64,000 nt of DNA from Nelumbo lutea (Eukaryota; Streptophyta; Magnoliopsida; Proteales; Nelumbonaceae), in NCBI GenBank assembly GCA_022828595.1, contig JAKGHH010000003.1, positions 15,748,934-15,812,933 on the forward strand. Reading direction: 5' to 3'. Position numbers and translations under genes: made by a program. This document shows positions 38,401-47,824 of the stretch, piece after piece. The notes beneath the pieces are model-generated. The model did not search any database and was not told the DNA's origin. It saw only the letters and a list, made by a program, of their open reading frames with translations. Every line of letters begins with the position of its first letter. Position 1 is the first letter of the stretch.

Positions 38401-39852
38401 TTAATAGTTGAAGAAGGTACAATTGAGGGTAATGAGAGATCACAACAGCTACAAAATAGTACATGAAGTAGGAAACCAAAGGAGAAAATGACAAAACAAT
38501 AGCCAAGAAAAGGACTATGATTGTAAACCCACTCAAGGATATTCCAAAAACCAGTGCTGACATCTTCTTTTGAAACCTCCTCAAGCTCTGGAAGAACGAG
38601 AACCCAATCCATGATCTTTTTCCCACAAAGAAGAGTGTATGGTCCCTGAACGAAATTCATCTTCGAAGATTATTGTCCTATTTCTTTGTTTCCATACTTT
38701 CCAACAAACAGCAAAAGGAATGCAGTTCCATAGGTGCTTGTGTTCAAGGAAGCTAAGTATATTTGTGTGCCTAATGTTAATATAGGGAAGGTGATTCTCA
38801 TCTTGAACGCTGTATATTCATATTTACCTTTAGAGTCTGAACTCTGAACCTTGGAATGTTCATAGAATTCTCATAATCAGTTTAGAAGCTTTTGACAAAG
38901 GATATGTATTCGACAAAGTGGATTTGGTGAAACAGGATTTCTGTAGGTGGGCCCATGTAGTTGGATAAATCTATATTGAGTTTAATTTAGTAACAAGAAT
39001 ATTAATATATATTCTAATCAATGGGGAAGGGATTAATTACTTGTATGCCACCCATCCCCATCCCTTCAAATGCTCAATTGACAAGATTCTAGGGAGTTTT
39101 AGCTTTATCGTTGAAAGCACTTTTGTTCCATCTGACTGAATTTTGGCAATGAGCAGCAGGGAAGAGAAAAAAGAAACACCGAAAAAAGAGGGGTAAATTA
39201 CGTGGGCACTAATTGTATGAATGGCAATGTTTGTAAAGCTAGAAGCACAACTAAAGCACATTGGGCTCCTAAAGCATGAGGCACAAGGCAAGGTGTTTGT
39301 ACCTGTAAAAATGAAGCATGCTATTTTTGGGGAAAAGAAACAATAAACGTTTTATAGAAAGAATATGTCAATCCAAATTCTGAATGGAATAAACCAACTA
39401 GTCCTTGTAAAATAACGCCCTGCATAGGCTAAATTGTTTAACTTTTTATTGATAAATGCTAAATTGTTTGAGCATCAGAAGTACAACCTAGAATGACTTC
39501 ATCAATTGCAGGGCTGTGATGGGGTCCTGACTTCATCAGTCCTAACTATTTACTTCTCTAGTTGAATCCTTAGTTGATTACCTTGTACAAGTACCACCGT
39601 TAGATGGACTATCTGCATTAAGAGGACTGTGTCCTATCATGCATTGGCTTCAACTGCAGAGCTTTCTTGAAGTTGAAATTCTTATCTAATGAATGGACTC
39701 TGGCAACTTAACATAGTTATGCACTGGTTTGAGATTTGAGATTTACCATTGTTTGTTTCTTCCTTGATTGTACTTGTCAGGGAAAGGGCATGGATGGCTT
39801 TGAAGAGGAAGATGATGATGACGAAGAAGGTGATGAGGAGGATGACAGTTAA
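24353..39852 (+). CDS. NRP1: NAP1-related protein (NRP/SET-type histone H2A-H2B chaperone)
   Basis: Ten exons give an unbroken protein of 261 residues, close to the usual length of plant NRP1/NRP2 (about 256): 24353-24481, 25254-25376, 25503-25553, 25772-25843, 26028-26141, 26226-26287, 36769-36829, 36990-37046, 37183-37227, 39781-39852. All junctions are GT..AG and in phase. Recognisable NAP-domain stretches are the N-terminal helix ([19 protein letters not shown]), [56 protein letters not shown], and FFSWF with [19 protein letters not shown]. The last two exons encode the acidic Asp/Glu tail. The family binds histones in nucleus and cytoplasm and acts in nucleosome assembly, somatic recombination and root growth. 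Intron 6 is about 10.5 kb and is filled with transposons; intron 9 (2.55 kb) has a MITE and a LINE piece. NRP1 against NRP2 cannot be decided. Confidence 0.93.
26395..26420. repeat. (GTT)n microsatellite in NRP intron 6
   Basis: About eight GTT units lie just upstream of the hAT element in intron 6. Confidence 0.8.
26470..29658 (-). mobile_element. hAT transposon, internally deleted, with TIRs and target duplication
   Basis: The ends CATAGTTGTCAAGG (26470) and CAAAGTTGTCAAGG (reverse complement at 29658) agree at 13 of 14 bases. They are flanked by CACAGAGA (26462-26469) and CACAGAAA (29659-29666), an 8-bp target duplication with one change. Terminal repeats starting CA.AG and an 8-bp duplication are hAT features. 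Read on the minus strand, about 28340-28490 encodes a BED zinc-finger-like stretch (SKDPTWQYA, then [10 protein letters not shown]). About 27590-27840 encodes the hAT C-terminal dimerisation tail ([35 protein letters not shown]), followed by an acidic region at about 27240-27500. The catalytic centre between these parts is missing and the frames are broken, so it is a non-autonomous derivative. It sits antisense inside NRP intron 6. Confidence 0.82.
29870..30620 (+). mobile_element. RTE-type LINE, reverse transcriptase fragment (5' part)
   Basis: Translated with frameshifts, the stretch gives [14 protein letters not shown], then [39 protein letters not shown] and [15 protein letters not shown]. 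These are the ordered blocks of RTE-clade LINE reverse transcriptases. Several stop codons are present. The reading is interrupted at 30184-30295 by a small later insertion. The 3' continuation of an RTE element in the same orientation is found at 35490-36060, so a single element was probably split by the material between. Confidence 0.75.
30184..30295 (+). mobile_element. 112-bp 5'-truncated LINE tail with target duplication
   Basis: TGGAGAGGTA occurs at 30174-30183 and 30296-30305. The sequence between ends in an A-rich tail and looks like the 3' end of a LINE (TTTAATGAATTCTGG then TTCTCAAAAAAA). Removing it and one repeat copy restores the RTE reverse transcriptase frame from FWKSMER to GLLWLTK. 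Confidence 0.7.
30620..30850. mobile_element. Fragment resembling hAT subterminal sequence
   Basis: Phrases such as GGCGCATAGGCGAGG and GCCTCACCTAGCCTAGGTGCA resemble the GCCTAGGTGACGCC-type subterminal repeats of the hAT element that ends at 29658. The ends are not definable. A run of about 14 C follows at 30903. Confidence 0.4.
31245..31268. repeat. (CT)n microsatellite
   Basis: A run of CT dinucleotides in NRP intron 6, upstream of an unidentified 350-base stretch with a short open frame (31380-31592) that I do not recognise. Confidence 0.75.
31620..33400 (+). mobile_element. L1-type plant LINE, RT C-terminal part and zf-RVT domain, degenerate
   Basis: Open segments give the end of a reverse transcriptase ([43 protein letters not shown]). 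Next comes [20 protein letters not shown] with [12 protein letters not shown], and then the zinc-binding reverse-transcriptase domain ([50 protein letters not shown]). Frameshifts and stops divide it into at least three pieces. The 5' half (endonuclease and RT core) is absent. The segment after 33400 holds a short inverted repeat (GACCCAGAAAC, 33440-33481) of unknown meaning. Confidence 0.82.
33490..34234 (+). mobile_element. Second L1-type LINE 3' part with RNase H domain
   Basis: Translation gives [15 protein letters not shown] (end of a zf-RVT domain), [18 protein letters not shown] (the RNase H start), [17 protein letters not shown] with [12 protein letters not shown], and [17 protein letters not shown], followed by a 3' end rich in A. 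Domain order and phrases match the LINE at 53526-54988 on the other strand. Stops and frameshifts show it is dead. Confidence 0.75.
34250..34384 (+). mobile_element. tRNA-derived SINE with 15-bp target duplication
   Basis: AATCTCAATAAAAAA occurs at 34235-34249 and again at 34385-34399. Between them is a 135-bp unit with tRNA-like promoter boxes: a box-A-like TGGTTGGTAAGG and a box-B-like GATTGAATCC. A tRNA-unrelated body (GGGGGATGGGCTACC) and an A-rich tail follow. It was inserted at the A-rich 3' end of the preceding LINE. A second, shortened copy lies at 40735-40845. Confidence 0.75.
34426..34842 (+). other. Open frame of 138 codons inside intron transposons, unrecognised
   Basis: The translation is hydrophilic and acidic in the middle ([20 protein letters not shown]), followed by a Lys-rich helical stretch with [20 protein letters not shown]. 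It has no domain I know. It lies between a SINE and a LINE tail, so it is most likely a leftover of a LINE ORF (such as the region after an endonuclease or a gag-like ORF1) rather than a host gene. Confidence 0.35.
34987..35316 (+). mobile_element. 330-bp 5'-truncated L1 tail with 18-bp target duplication
   Basis: AACTAGTTTCCAGGGTTG lies at 34969-34986 and 35317-35334, identical. The unit between ends in poly(A). It contains the last RNase H residues ([19 protein letters not shown] with one frame change) and a 3' UTR with GGGGAGGTAGCATCTCGTGCCTC, whose counterpart is present in the LINE at 53526-54988. Confidence 0.82.
35412..35439. repeat. (CT)n microsatellite
   Basis: A CT run downstream of the second target-duplication copy, followed by AATAAAAG and an A-rich end. 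It may belong to the 3' UTR of an older LINE into which the 330-bp tail inserted. Confidence 0.7.
35490..36060 (+). mobile_element. RTE-type LINE, 3' part
   Basis: Translation in shifting frames gives [49 protein letters not shown] and, near the end, ADPM..LGQGLDN. This is the ordered C-terminal part of RTE-clade LINE proteins. It is the natural continuation of 29870-30620, with the middle of the reverse transcriptase missing. Confidence 0.72.
37751..37880. mobile_element. 130-bp MITE in NRP intron 9
   Basis: The ends AGGGGGTCTTTTATGTATGA and the reverse complement of the right end (AGGGGGTATTAATCAATATG) are inverted repeats around a centre with CCACATCA/TGATGTGG. It is non-coding. Confidence 0.6.
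38370..38720 (-). mobile_element. LINE 3'-end fragment in NRP intron 9
   Basis: The minus strand reads [18 protein letters not shown] (the Trp-x-x-Arg-Asn end of a zf-RVT domain) followed by a 3' region ending in TTTATTACCAAAAAATGG. Open frames of about 100 codons here are parts of this degenerate piece, not a gene. Confidence 0.55.
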
Positions 39853-40734
39853 ACTCGTCCTGCTAGGGTTTGGAAGGTCTACATTTTGGCCATCAATGCT
39901 TTGGTCTTGGCTCTCGGAAGCAAAGTCCCTGATGGCTGCAGAGAGAGCCAGAAACAGGAGCTGACGACTCTTTTAAAACTGTTTTGGCGGTAGCAATGAT
40001 CTGTTTTGGTTACTAGGTGACTGCTACCTTGGTGGTTTAGAAATGCATGGCTTGTTTGTTTTCTTTCTTTCTTTTTTTTTTTTTTTGGGGGGGGGGGGGT
40101 GTTTTCCTTCTTTCATTGTGCCTTGCGGTCTTTCTTCCTAAATTCAGGGGGTTTGAAGTGACGAGTATATATATTGGGTCATATTAACTAACATTTGTCC
40201 AGGGCACTTGCGGAAGCATATGCTCTTTGTGAACACATTATTTCGTGATAAATAAATATAAGGCGGCTTAATTAATCGATGGAAGTATGGAAACTATTTT
40301 TGGTTATTGCAATTTTCAGGGCTTGTGGTGTATGACGCACTTTTCCAGTAACAGAATTTTTCACTGCTAGCAGCCTAGCATGAGCTCTGCTCATACCATA
40401 CCAAGAATATGGTTATGGATGGATTATCAGGAGATCGGTGTGGGTTGAAGAGGATTGGCCTTGCAACTTGGGTGGATGTGAGCCAGTCTAAGGTGTTCCA
40501 AGTCTGGAACTGCATGAAGTGTAATAGGGATGAGCATGGGTCGGTTCAATTCAGTTCCGAACTTGGAATTTTTCTTCTAGGGGTTGGTTCTAGGTTTTTG
40601 GAACAAAACCTATTATGTCTATATTGGATCCAAGGTTGGTTTTGACCCTAGTGGTGTTAGGGTGTCCTGTTCTTTCTTTATTTAAAAATAAGGAACCTTT
40701 CTTGAAAATAATTAAAACATTCTACAACATTTAG
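39853..40734. other. 3' flank of NRP, homopolymer tract and gene-free spacer
   Basis: This includes the probable 3' UTR of NRP. A T run directly followed by a G run (about 40069-40100) is an obvious slippage-prone site. No gene is visible to 40734. Confidence 0.5.
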
Positions 40735-40845
40735 AATCTAATGCTGGATAGTGGAGACTTGGGAATGAATCTTGCTACCACAGGATTGGGAGATGATGGG
40801 CTACCTGCCTACTTCCCTGTTCTGTAGCTCAATGAATAAAGAAAA
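40735..40845 (+). mobile_element. Second, 5'-shortened copy of the SINE
   Basis: GCTGGATAGTGGAGACTTGG, then GAATGAATCTTGCTACCAC, GGGAGATGATGGGCTACC and CTGTTCTGTAGCTC follow the order of the SINE at 34250-34384, with substitutions, and end in an A-rich tail. Confidence 0.65.
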
Positions 40846-40852
40846 AGGGTAA

Positions 40853-41842
40853 ATTACAAAGAATCCCTTTATACTATGGGGTCTATGACACCCCCCTGTA
40901 TTTTGTTTTGCGACAAAGACCCTATTGTATTATGACGGTAAGACAAAGACCCTTTTTCGTTAGCCTTCCATTAAAGTCCACGGTTATAATATTTTTTAAT
41001 TCTCATATTACCTTTGTAATAAACAATTAGAAAAAAAAATACTGTTCATCTTCCCCAACCTCACGAATCTGTAATCCCCTCCACACCCTTGGATAAAAGA
41101 GAAAATAAATGAAATCTATTTTTTTGTTGATTGTTGGTTTCATTTCAGGGTGATGATCTATCTCCGTTTCAAATTCAGGATATGGATGTTGAAAACAATT
41201 GGAGCTTCGCTACTCAAGATATGACGATCTAGGTACCTCAAGTGCCACAAGCCTCAACCATTCCTTACTACTTACCCAACGAAATCAGCTTTGAAAATGG
41301 ATTTAAGGAGCTAAAGGAGGCAAGCAATCAAAAGACTATTGCGGTGGTTTTACAGTCCCGCAAATTAGCCCGCCGTCCTATAAGAGATCTACACCTTTTC
41401 GGTAAAAAAATCTATCAAATAAGACAAATTAATATATCTCTGTGCCATTTTGATGATCTCCTTAGGCCTGTCACTCCACTTTCTTGTTTCTTTTTCCCTC
41501 CCCCTTACGAAACTAGGTTAGATCCTTTGTTTCATTGTGTTCGGTGTGCTCTATACCATGTGAGTTTGTTTCATTTCCTCTCTTTTCTTTGGATTTGGAA
41601 TGAAACTCTATAAATATCAACACAAAACAACTTTTCATCCCTTTATTAATTTCCTTCTGTTTTGTTCGTATGGATCATGAATAAACACTTCTCCCGGAGA
41701 GAATAAAAAATGATGGGACTTCGTTCCGTACTCGATTTGGTGAGCAATATTGATACAGGATATGCAAGTGCATTTCTTCAGCTGTAGTTCTAGGAATAGA
41801 ATGCAATAAAGTGGAACTCTTTTGGATCTCTGGGATGGATTT

Positions 41843-41882
<40 letters not shown>

Positions 41883-42400
41883 ATGAATCTACCATTGTTA
41901 AGTGGTGGAGAAAATAGGACCCTAACATTAGGTTGGTGGCTACCATTATTGCAGGACTCGTGGATGGCAAAGGAAGGATTAGTAGCGACGATGGGGTCTT
42001 CAGGTTGGGATGTGATGCCGATTCCGGCTTTGACTCCGCAAGTGCTGTAGGAGGAGAGTCTCTAGCTCCGTCAACTCCCAAAAAAGTCCTTTTGTCCTTT
42101 CATTTCAGAGAATTGGGAGAGAGAAAGAATGAGAGTGGACGGTGAGGGAGGGGAAAAAAAAAGAAAAAAAAGGGAAAACAATAGGTTAAATAGGTTTTAA
42201 GAGAAAAATGGCAAAAAAAAAAGAAAATAGAAAAAAATTAGTGGGTTATTTTGGTAATTTATTGCATTTCATCATTTGATTTAACGTTCAAGGGGGTCTT
42301 TGTCTCATGGTCATAATATAAGGGGTCTTTGTCACAAAACAAAGTATAGGGGGTGTCTTTGTCACAGGCCCTATAGTACAAGGAGGTCTTTGTAATTTAA
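40853..42400. mobile_element. 1.55-kb long-TIR element (family B), possibly with captured sequence
   Basis: The left 110 bases (GGTAAATTACAAAG, then CTATACTATGGGGTCTATGACA, CCCCCTGTATTTTGTTTTG, GACAAAGACCC repeated) are mirrored at the right end (reverse complement TTAAATTACAAAG, GTACTATAGGGCCTGTGACA, CCCCCTATACTTTGTTTTG, GACAAAGACCCC). The arms are too long for a typical hAT and suggest a Mutator-like element. The interior carries a coding-like stretch (41140-41400: DDLSPFQIQDMDVENNWSF, then VPQASTIPYYLPNEISFENG) that I cannot identify, and a (GA)n tract. No transposase is recognisable. Part of one long minus-strand ORF is the shadow of the GA repeat. Confidence 0.7.
41846..41879. repeat. 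(GA)n microsatellite
   Basis: About 17 GA units within the long-TIR element. It explains the Arg-Glu and Leu-Ser runs of the open frames that cross it. Confidence 0.9.
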
Positions 42401-42410
42401 GCTAAAAAAA

Positions 42411-43696
42411 ACAAGTTAAATATAACGCTCATTGTTAAGTTATGTTATTTCTCAACATTAATAATTATAAACATGGCATAATTACATAATCACAAATTGT
42501 AATCATTAGGGTTTGGGATCTAAGGTCAACTAAGGCCAATTATTTAGGTTGGTTCAGGTTAAAAATCTCTAAACCTTAGAATCGGCTTGGGTCGGGATCA
42601 CTTCCATGAATTTGGAATGAGACCCTACTCAATAATAGATTGGATAGTAAGTTTAAGGCTAATTAAGGTAGAATCTGATTATTGAAGTTCCTTCAAAAAC
42701 TGATTGTGCATTAAAGTTATGTAGATTACCAGTATTTAGTGTAATTAGAAAATCTATTATAACAACAATACTTAGTAATTAAATACTGAGTATTAATAAA
42801 AATCTAAGAAAATAATCATCACCATTACTAATTAAAAATAATATTAATCTTTAATTAAATAATTAAGTAAATATTACATTTTGATTAATCTTTAAATTTT
42901 TACAGTAAAAAGTTTAATTATAATAATTATTATGATAATATAATCATTAATTAAATACTTAACAATAACAATAATAATTAATTAACTAAATATTACAATT
43001 CAAATAATCTTTAAAAAATAAAAAAATAAAAAAAAAATTAGAAAATTTTTGTTTGAATAAAATAAGAATTATCAAAAAATACTAACCCCGTACTTAGTAC
43101 GGGGTCATCCTCTACTTTGTTATTATTATTCATGGGAGATGTACGCGGTGCACGGTGGAATGTGATTGTGAATAGCAGATCCCAATTCCACAAAAGTTTG
43201 ATTGGTTCAACAATGGGGCCCAAGAAATTCAAATTTATCTCGTCCACTGTCATGGTACCCACATCCCCCCTTCCGATGGATAAGATTTGATTGGGAATTA
43301 AACAATGCATTGAATTTAGATCTTGCGAAGAAGAGGCGCGGGTTCGAATTTGAAGAAAGACATGACTTTCCGGTATCGTAGATTTTTCTTTTTCTAGTAC
43401 ATACACGATACACCACATCGCGAAAGTTTGTTGTATTTAAAAAGGGATCAAATGCAAAAGTGAATAAACCGTATAGCGTACTGCACCTCCCTTGGCGCCA
43501 CAAAATTTCCCGGGAAAAATTTCTTAGTTTTTGGGCGCGAGTGATGAAACCTGGGAAGCCGAATTCGAATGACCATGCATCCATTTCCCGCCAAATTTCC
43601 AGTTATTTCTTCGTTCAGATTTGCCATCTCCCATATGATGCAGAAGGAACTTCCAAGCCGATTATTCCTTAGAATTCGTATAGCGCTGCTAAGGAA
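42411..43696. other. AT-rich spacer and ORC6 promoter
   Basis: 42760-43050 is an AT-rich block of ATTAATAA-type phrases without a bounded element. From about 43450 the base composition rises into a compact promoter with GGCGCC, TTTCCCGGGAAA and GGGCGCG motifs before the ORC6 start. I see no gene here. Confidence 0.5.
43584..43595 (+). promoter_or_regulatory. Consensus E2F site in front of ORC6
   Basis: TTTCCCGCCAAA matches the plant E2F/DP consensus (TTTSSCGSS family) exactly and lies 102 bases before the start codon. TTGGCGCC (43492-43499) and the palindrome TTTCCCGGGAAA (43506-43517) lie nearby and are weaker E2F-like matches. Most Arabidopsis ORC genes are E2F-controlled at G1/S, so the same control is likely here. 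Confidence 0.75.
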
Positions 43697-46447
43697 ATGG
43701 ATCTCTCGGACATTGCTAGAAAGCTAGGGCTTGCAGAGGCCAAATCCGTAATTCGAAAAGCCGAAGAGCTTCGGCGTCTCAGTGACATTCAATTTGATTC
43801 GTCTATAATCGGAGTTGTAAGCATCTACCCTTTTCCCTTCCTTCGTCTTCGATGAATTGATTCTTGCTTAACTTGGTAATGCTCATGTATTACATTCATA
43901 ATTGCAGGGAGAAATCTGTAAAGCAATAATATGCTTGGAGATCGCTGCCACAAGGTGGTCTCTCTATTCCATATTTTATATGTGATTTCACGTTTTTTAA
44001 AAGGAAACTGTTTGGTCTTCTTATTTTAGGTCTTGACTGGATTGGTTCGGTTCAGATTTCAGGTTTTGTTTGACCGGCAAACTGCGATAAGATTGAGTGG
44101 GATGTCAGAGAAGGCTTATACTAGGTCGCTTAATGCGATGCAGAATGGTCTCGGTGTCAAGTGAGTTTAATGTTTATATCCATGTCATGGTGCTTTCAAT
44201 TATTTACATTGCATTCATGAAGTTAAAATTTACAATAAATGAATGGAATTGAAACTGTAGGACGAAGCTGGATATTAGAGAACTAGCGATCCAATTTGGT
44301 TGCGTCAGGCTTATTCCTTTTGTGCAGAAGGGTTTGTCTCTGTAAGTTTCTTCCATCCTCTACGTTCTCAGGAGGTTTCATTATCTTGTTGAATGTGTGT
44401 TTTGCCTCGTTATTACCAAGATCCACTAACTGATGCCCTGGATGACTCAGACAATCTTAAGCAGTCCTAGGTGTTCTGCCTAATTCTTATCTTTTATTAT
44501 GTGAATATATGTGAGTTTTCATCAAAATTGTCTTCCCATTCAACATTCTGTTGAGGGATCCTTGAAAGTTTTTTTGGCATTGACGGATGAAATATGCCCT
44601 TGAATTGGTTTCCATTTTAGAATTTGGTGGAAGGCATTCTTGTAGTCATCATCTTTATTGTTCCTTCTATTGGCTGTCTCTCATCTCTCTCCACTACAAA
44701 GATTGTGCCGTTTTATGATAGATACTTCTCCATCATACAGTTAGGTATTGTTGAGCAGATATGCAATGCGATAGTATAAATTACATTTTACAATGACCTG
44801 CTTTGCATTGTATCATCCTGTTGGTCATAATGAATATTAATGTTTTGTAATGTTAATGTATAGCTACAAGGATCGGTTTCTCAGTGCATTGCCAGCTTCT
44901 CGTCGATCTAGTGCTGACTTCACGCGGCCTGTATTTACAGCTGTTGCCTTTTATTTGTGTGCTATAAGGCATAAGGTATCTATCTCAATTATGTACAACA
45001 GGCAATTGACAGACATACAATTTGTGTTTGCATATTTTCTCTTAACCAAATCCCCTAGAATAATTTGTTATTTAGTTTCTTACATCAGACCTTTGCATGC
45101 TTTATTCCTAAACAGCTTAAAATAGATAAGCTGAAGTTGATTGAGCTTTGTGGCACATCAGAATCTGAATTTGCTAGTGTAAGACTTATTCTGTATTTAT
45201 TTTTTGATTTAATGATTGACCATTTTGTTGGATGCAATTATTCTTTTTCTCTTAATGTTTTGGAACCAAAATTGCAGGTCTCTACTTCTATGAAGGATCT
45301 ATGCTTTGATGTTTTTGGGATCTCAAAGGTAAAGAAAGACCCCAGGACTGTTAAAGGAAATCGAGGTAAACACCTGATATTTTAGCAGTTAATTTTCCTG
45401 ATTATCCATCCACTCTATATCGTCTGTTTGTCTTTTACTTTGTAGTTCCATTTCTCTACAATGGCCTGGCACCCTGAATTAGCAAGGAAATATTATCACT
45501 TTGACATGCTTTTGATACTACAATTATTTTGATGTTATGTAATTCCATTTGAAAGGAAAATAACAAACTATTTAAATAGCTAGTCCATCTATAATAGCCA
45601 CAAGCTCTCCATATGGTCTTAACTAATTCTTTTGGTGCTTTTGCCCACCAACAGAACTGTTAGATGTGTTACCTGGCAAGAGGAGGCGTGAGGATGATAG
45701 TGATGGATCCGAGAACTCCTCTATTGATGATGAAGATGGGCTGGAAGTAAGAATCTTTAATTGCTTGTTCATCCGCTTAATGCATGCAATGCAACTAGAA
45801 TGAATTTCATGTTTCTTTGCTATCTCACATCAAATCTACCTCAGTAAGTTTCCATTTGTTACTGCTTTTACTTGGGTTTTATATAGATGATGTACATTAT
45901 TGAAGTAGTTTCTTATGTATGCTTCTTATCCATTATACCCATCTCAAGAGGGTAGTGGTAAGTTTGTGTGTGAACTCTATTCGTTGAAACATCTGAGTTT
46001 ATTTTGTACATGGGAATTGTTGAGTTTCGTTCCATGAAGTATATTGCTAGGATTTTTTCTGAGTAAATATTTTTTCAATGGTCTTCAATGTCTATTTAAT
46101 TGATATGTTAGAAATACATATATCCATGTCATTTTTCTTTTTGGTATTCAATCCTAATGACATGGAACATATTTTCAGCTTCCAACTTACAAGAGGCATA
46201 AACAAATGGAGAAGCGTGCCTATGAGGACTGGAAGTCCTCTGTCCTTGTATCCAACAAGAGTAATAAGGGAGAAGGTGCGTGTGGGAGTGTGTTTTTTGT
46301 AGTTTTCCTTTCAGCTGCATCAATTCTCGTCTGATGAATAAGCCATCTTTATTGTTCTGTTTTCTGCCAGCCCCTACCAAAAAGAAACAAACTCGACTCA
46401 ACTTTGCTAAGAAAGTCCCTGGGAGAATCTCAGTAGAAGCTTCATAA
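43697..46447 (+). CDS. ORC6: Origin recognition complex subunit 6
   Basis: Ten exons, all GT..AG and in phase, encode 293 residues (Arabidopsis ORC6 has 284): 43697-43816, 43908-43954, 44056-44160, 44261-44341, 44864-44975, 45116-45178, 45278-45365, 45655-45746, 46179-46275, 46371-46447. Typical stretches are the start MDLSDIARKLGL, the TFIIB-like cyclin folds (ICLEIAATRF, RLSGMSEKAYTRSLNAMQN, then FTRPVFTAVAFYLCAIRHK and CGTSESEFASVSTSMKDLC), and the C-terminal part with a basic KRRR cluster (about 213-216) next to an acidic Ser/Asp stretch. The TFIIB-like middle binds DNA in this family; the complex marks replication origins. The tail contains KKKQTRLNF (about 272-280). I chose the first Met because exon 1 starts at the conserved N-terminus. 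No defects are seen. Confidence 0.93.
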
Positions 46448-46794
46448 GATTGCTCCCCTTAATTATCACCAAGATTTTTTTTGGATTTGTTTTGATGTTG
46501 AAGACAATCCAATCAACCTTTCCATCATAGAAGGGAAGTGGCTCAAATATTATGCCCTGAAAAATATCTGTTCATTTTATGTTAACAAACCTAGTCTAAA
46601 TGCCTAAAAGTGGATTTTGCTGCCTCAAGGTTCTCAATTATAATATGCATAGAAAATCAAGAAATAGGCTTTTAATTCTACTTTTTTTTCTTAAATTGGT
46701 TTATAACATTGTAGATTCAATATTTTTGGTAAAAGATTGTAGATTCTATTTGTGTATACGATTTCTTTCTTTGTCCTCATGTTACACAATTTTA
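46448..46794. other. 3' flank of ORC6
   Basis: This is the probable 3' UTR and AT-rich flank. I see no gene. Confidence 0.45.
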
Positions 46795-46970
46795 AGGGGT
46801 GTGTGGGCACTGGGTTACTATTGCACGTTACCGATGCTGTACCGCCCAAGGGAGTTAGGGAGGACGTGTTGCGTGGTTTGCGCGGCTCATGGATGAAATT
46901 CGACGCACTTAACGGCCTACAACTTGTGGCCTACCCGGCCCGTGAGCAGGTCTATCTACCAGCCAAATAA
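46795..46970 (+). other. GC-rich, coding-like patch of unknown origin
   Basis: These about 175 bases are clearly richer in G and C than both flanks. One frame stays open and reads like a real protein end: LLLHVTDAVPPKGVREDVL, then GLRGSWMKFDALNGLQLVAY, PAREQVYLPAK and a stop. I recognise no family. It could be an exon remnant or the last exon of an unplaced gene, an organelle- or retro-derived insert, or chance. No upstream exon with a matching splice phase was found. Confidence 0.3.
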
Positions 46971-47819
46971 TTTCTTTCGTTTGGTGCAAGATTCAAAACA
47001 ACAGCGTCTGTTTTTGGTATGTAATTGGGCTATAAACCCTTAAACCTCTCAACCCTGTTGAAAGGAAATGGGATCTGTTGATACCATATACCCGGTGTGA
47101 GGAACAGACCGCAGCAGGTTTTGATTTAACGTCTCCATGCAGGATCAAAATGTTGATCAAATGGGATCAGTGGTCATGGAAATATATGGTACACCAATAT
47201 GGATCGGGTTGGGCGTTTCGAAAGTTCGGGACGAAATAATCATAGAAGGTCATCAAGGTATCCCTCTATTTATCGATATGCATTAATACCCAATTATTTA
47301 GCTTCTTGCTCCACTGTAAGCCTATAACCAGCTAAAATCTTTACCAGCAAGTGACATAGCTGTCATCCCACTACAACAGCTTAAATTCTCATATGTACTA
47401 CATCCCGTTGGGGATTTCTTATGTTAGCTGTGTGCTAAGATGTGAGTTGTGACATAGCTTCCTCAAGGACCCTATCCCTGTCTGCTGAAATGTGGACACA
47501 GCTTCCCCAAGCAATCCAACATGAGAAGCCTTGTCTTTACAAAAAAAGCAAAAAAAAAAAAAGTATTGATGCGAACAATTCGATACTCAAGCATGATTCA
47601 CGGTATTAATATGTATTGCCATGATGCGAACAATTCGATATGTAACGGTTTTTAAGATTGCTGAATGAAAAACCATGAATTAAAGGATAAGGAGATTTTC
47701 AAATTTTTTGAACAAGTTGACATGTGAAAAGAGTTAAATCAAGGAGTATTGATGCTTTAACATGCTTGCCACATGAAAAATTAGTATCAAGTGGGTTGAT
47801 ATATTGAACTTCAATAACA
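46971..47819. other. Gene-free spacer with an 18-bp direct repeat
   Basis: I see no gene. GATGCGAACAATTCGATA occurs twice, identical, at 47568-47585 and 47623-47640, with 37 bases between the copies. Confidence 0.5.
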
Positions 47820-47824
47820 CTAAA

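Noticed and set aside
41635..42081. 148-codon minus-strand frame with Ser-Leu repeats
   Set aside because: It is driven by the (GA)n microsatellite and lies inside the long-TIR element.
43038..43584. Two 125-codon minus-strand frames upstream of ORC6
   Set aside because: They cover the ORC6 promoter including the E2F site and show no domain or splice support.
45065..45385. 106-codon + frame within ORC6
   Set aside because: It reads through introns. Exons 6 and 7 of ORC6 account for the coding parts.
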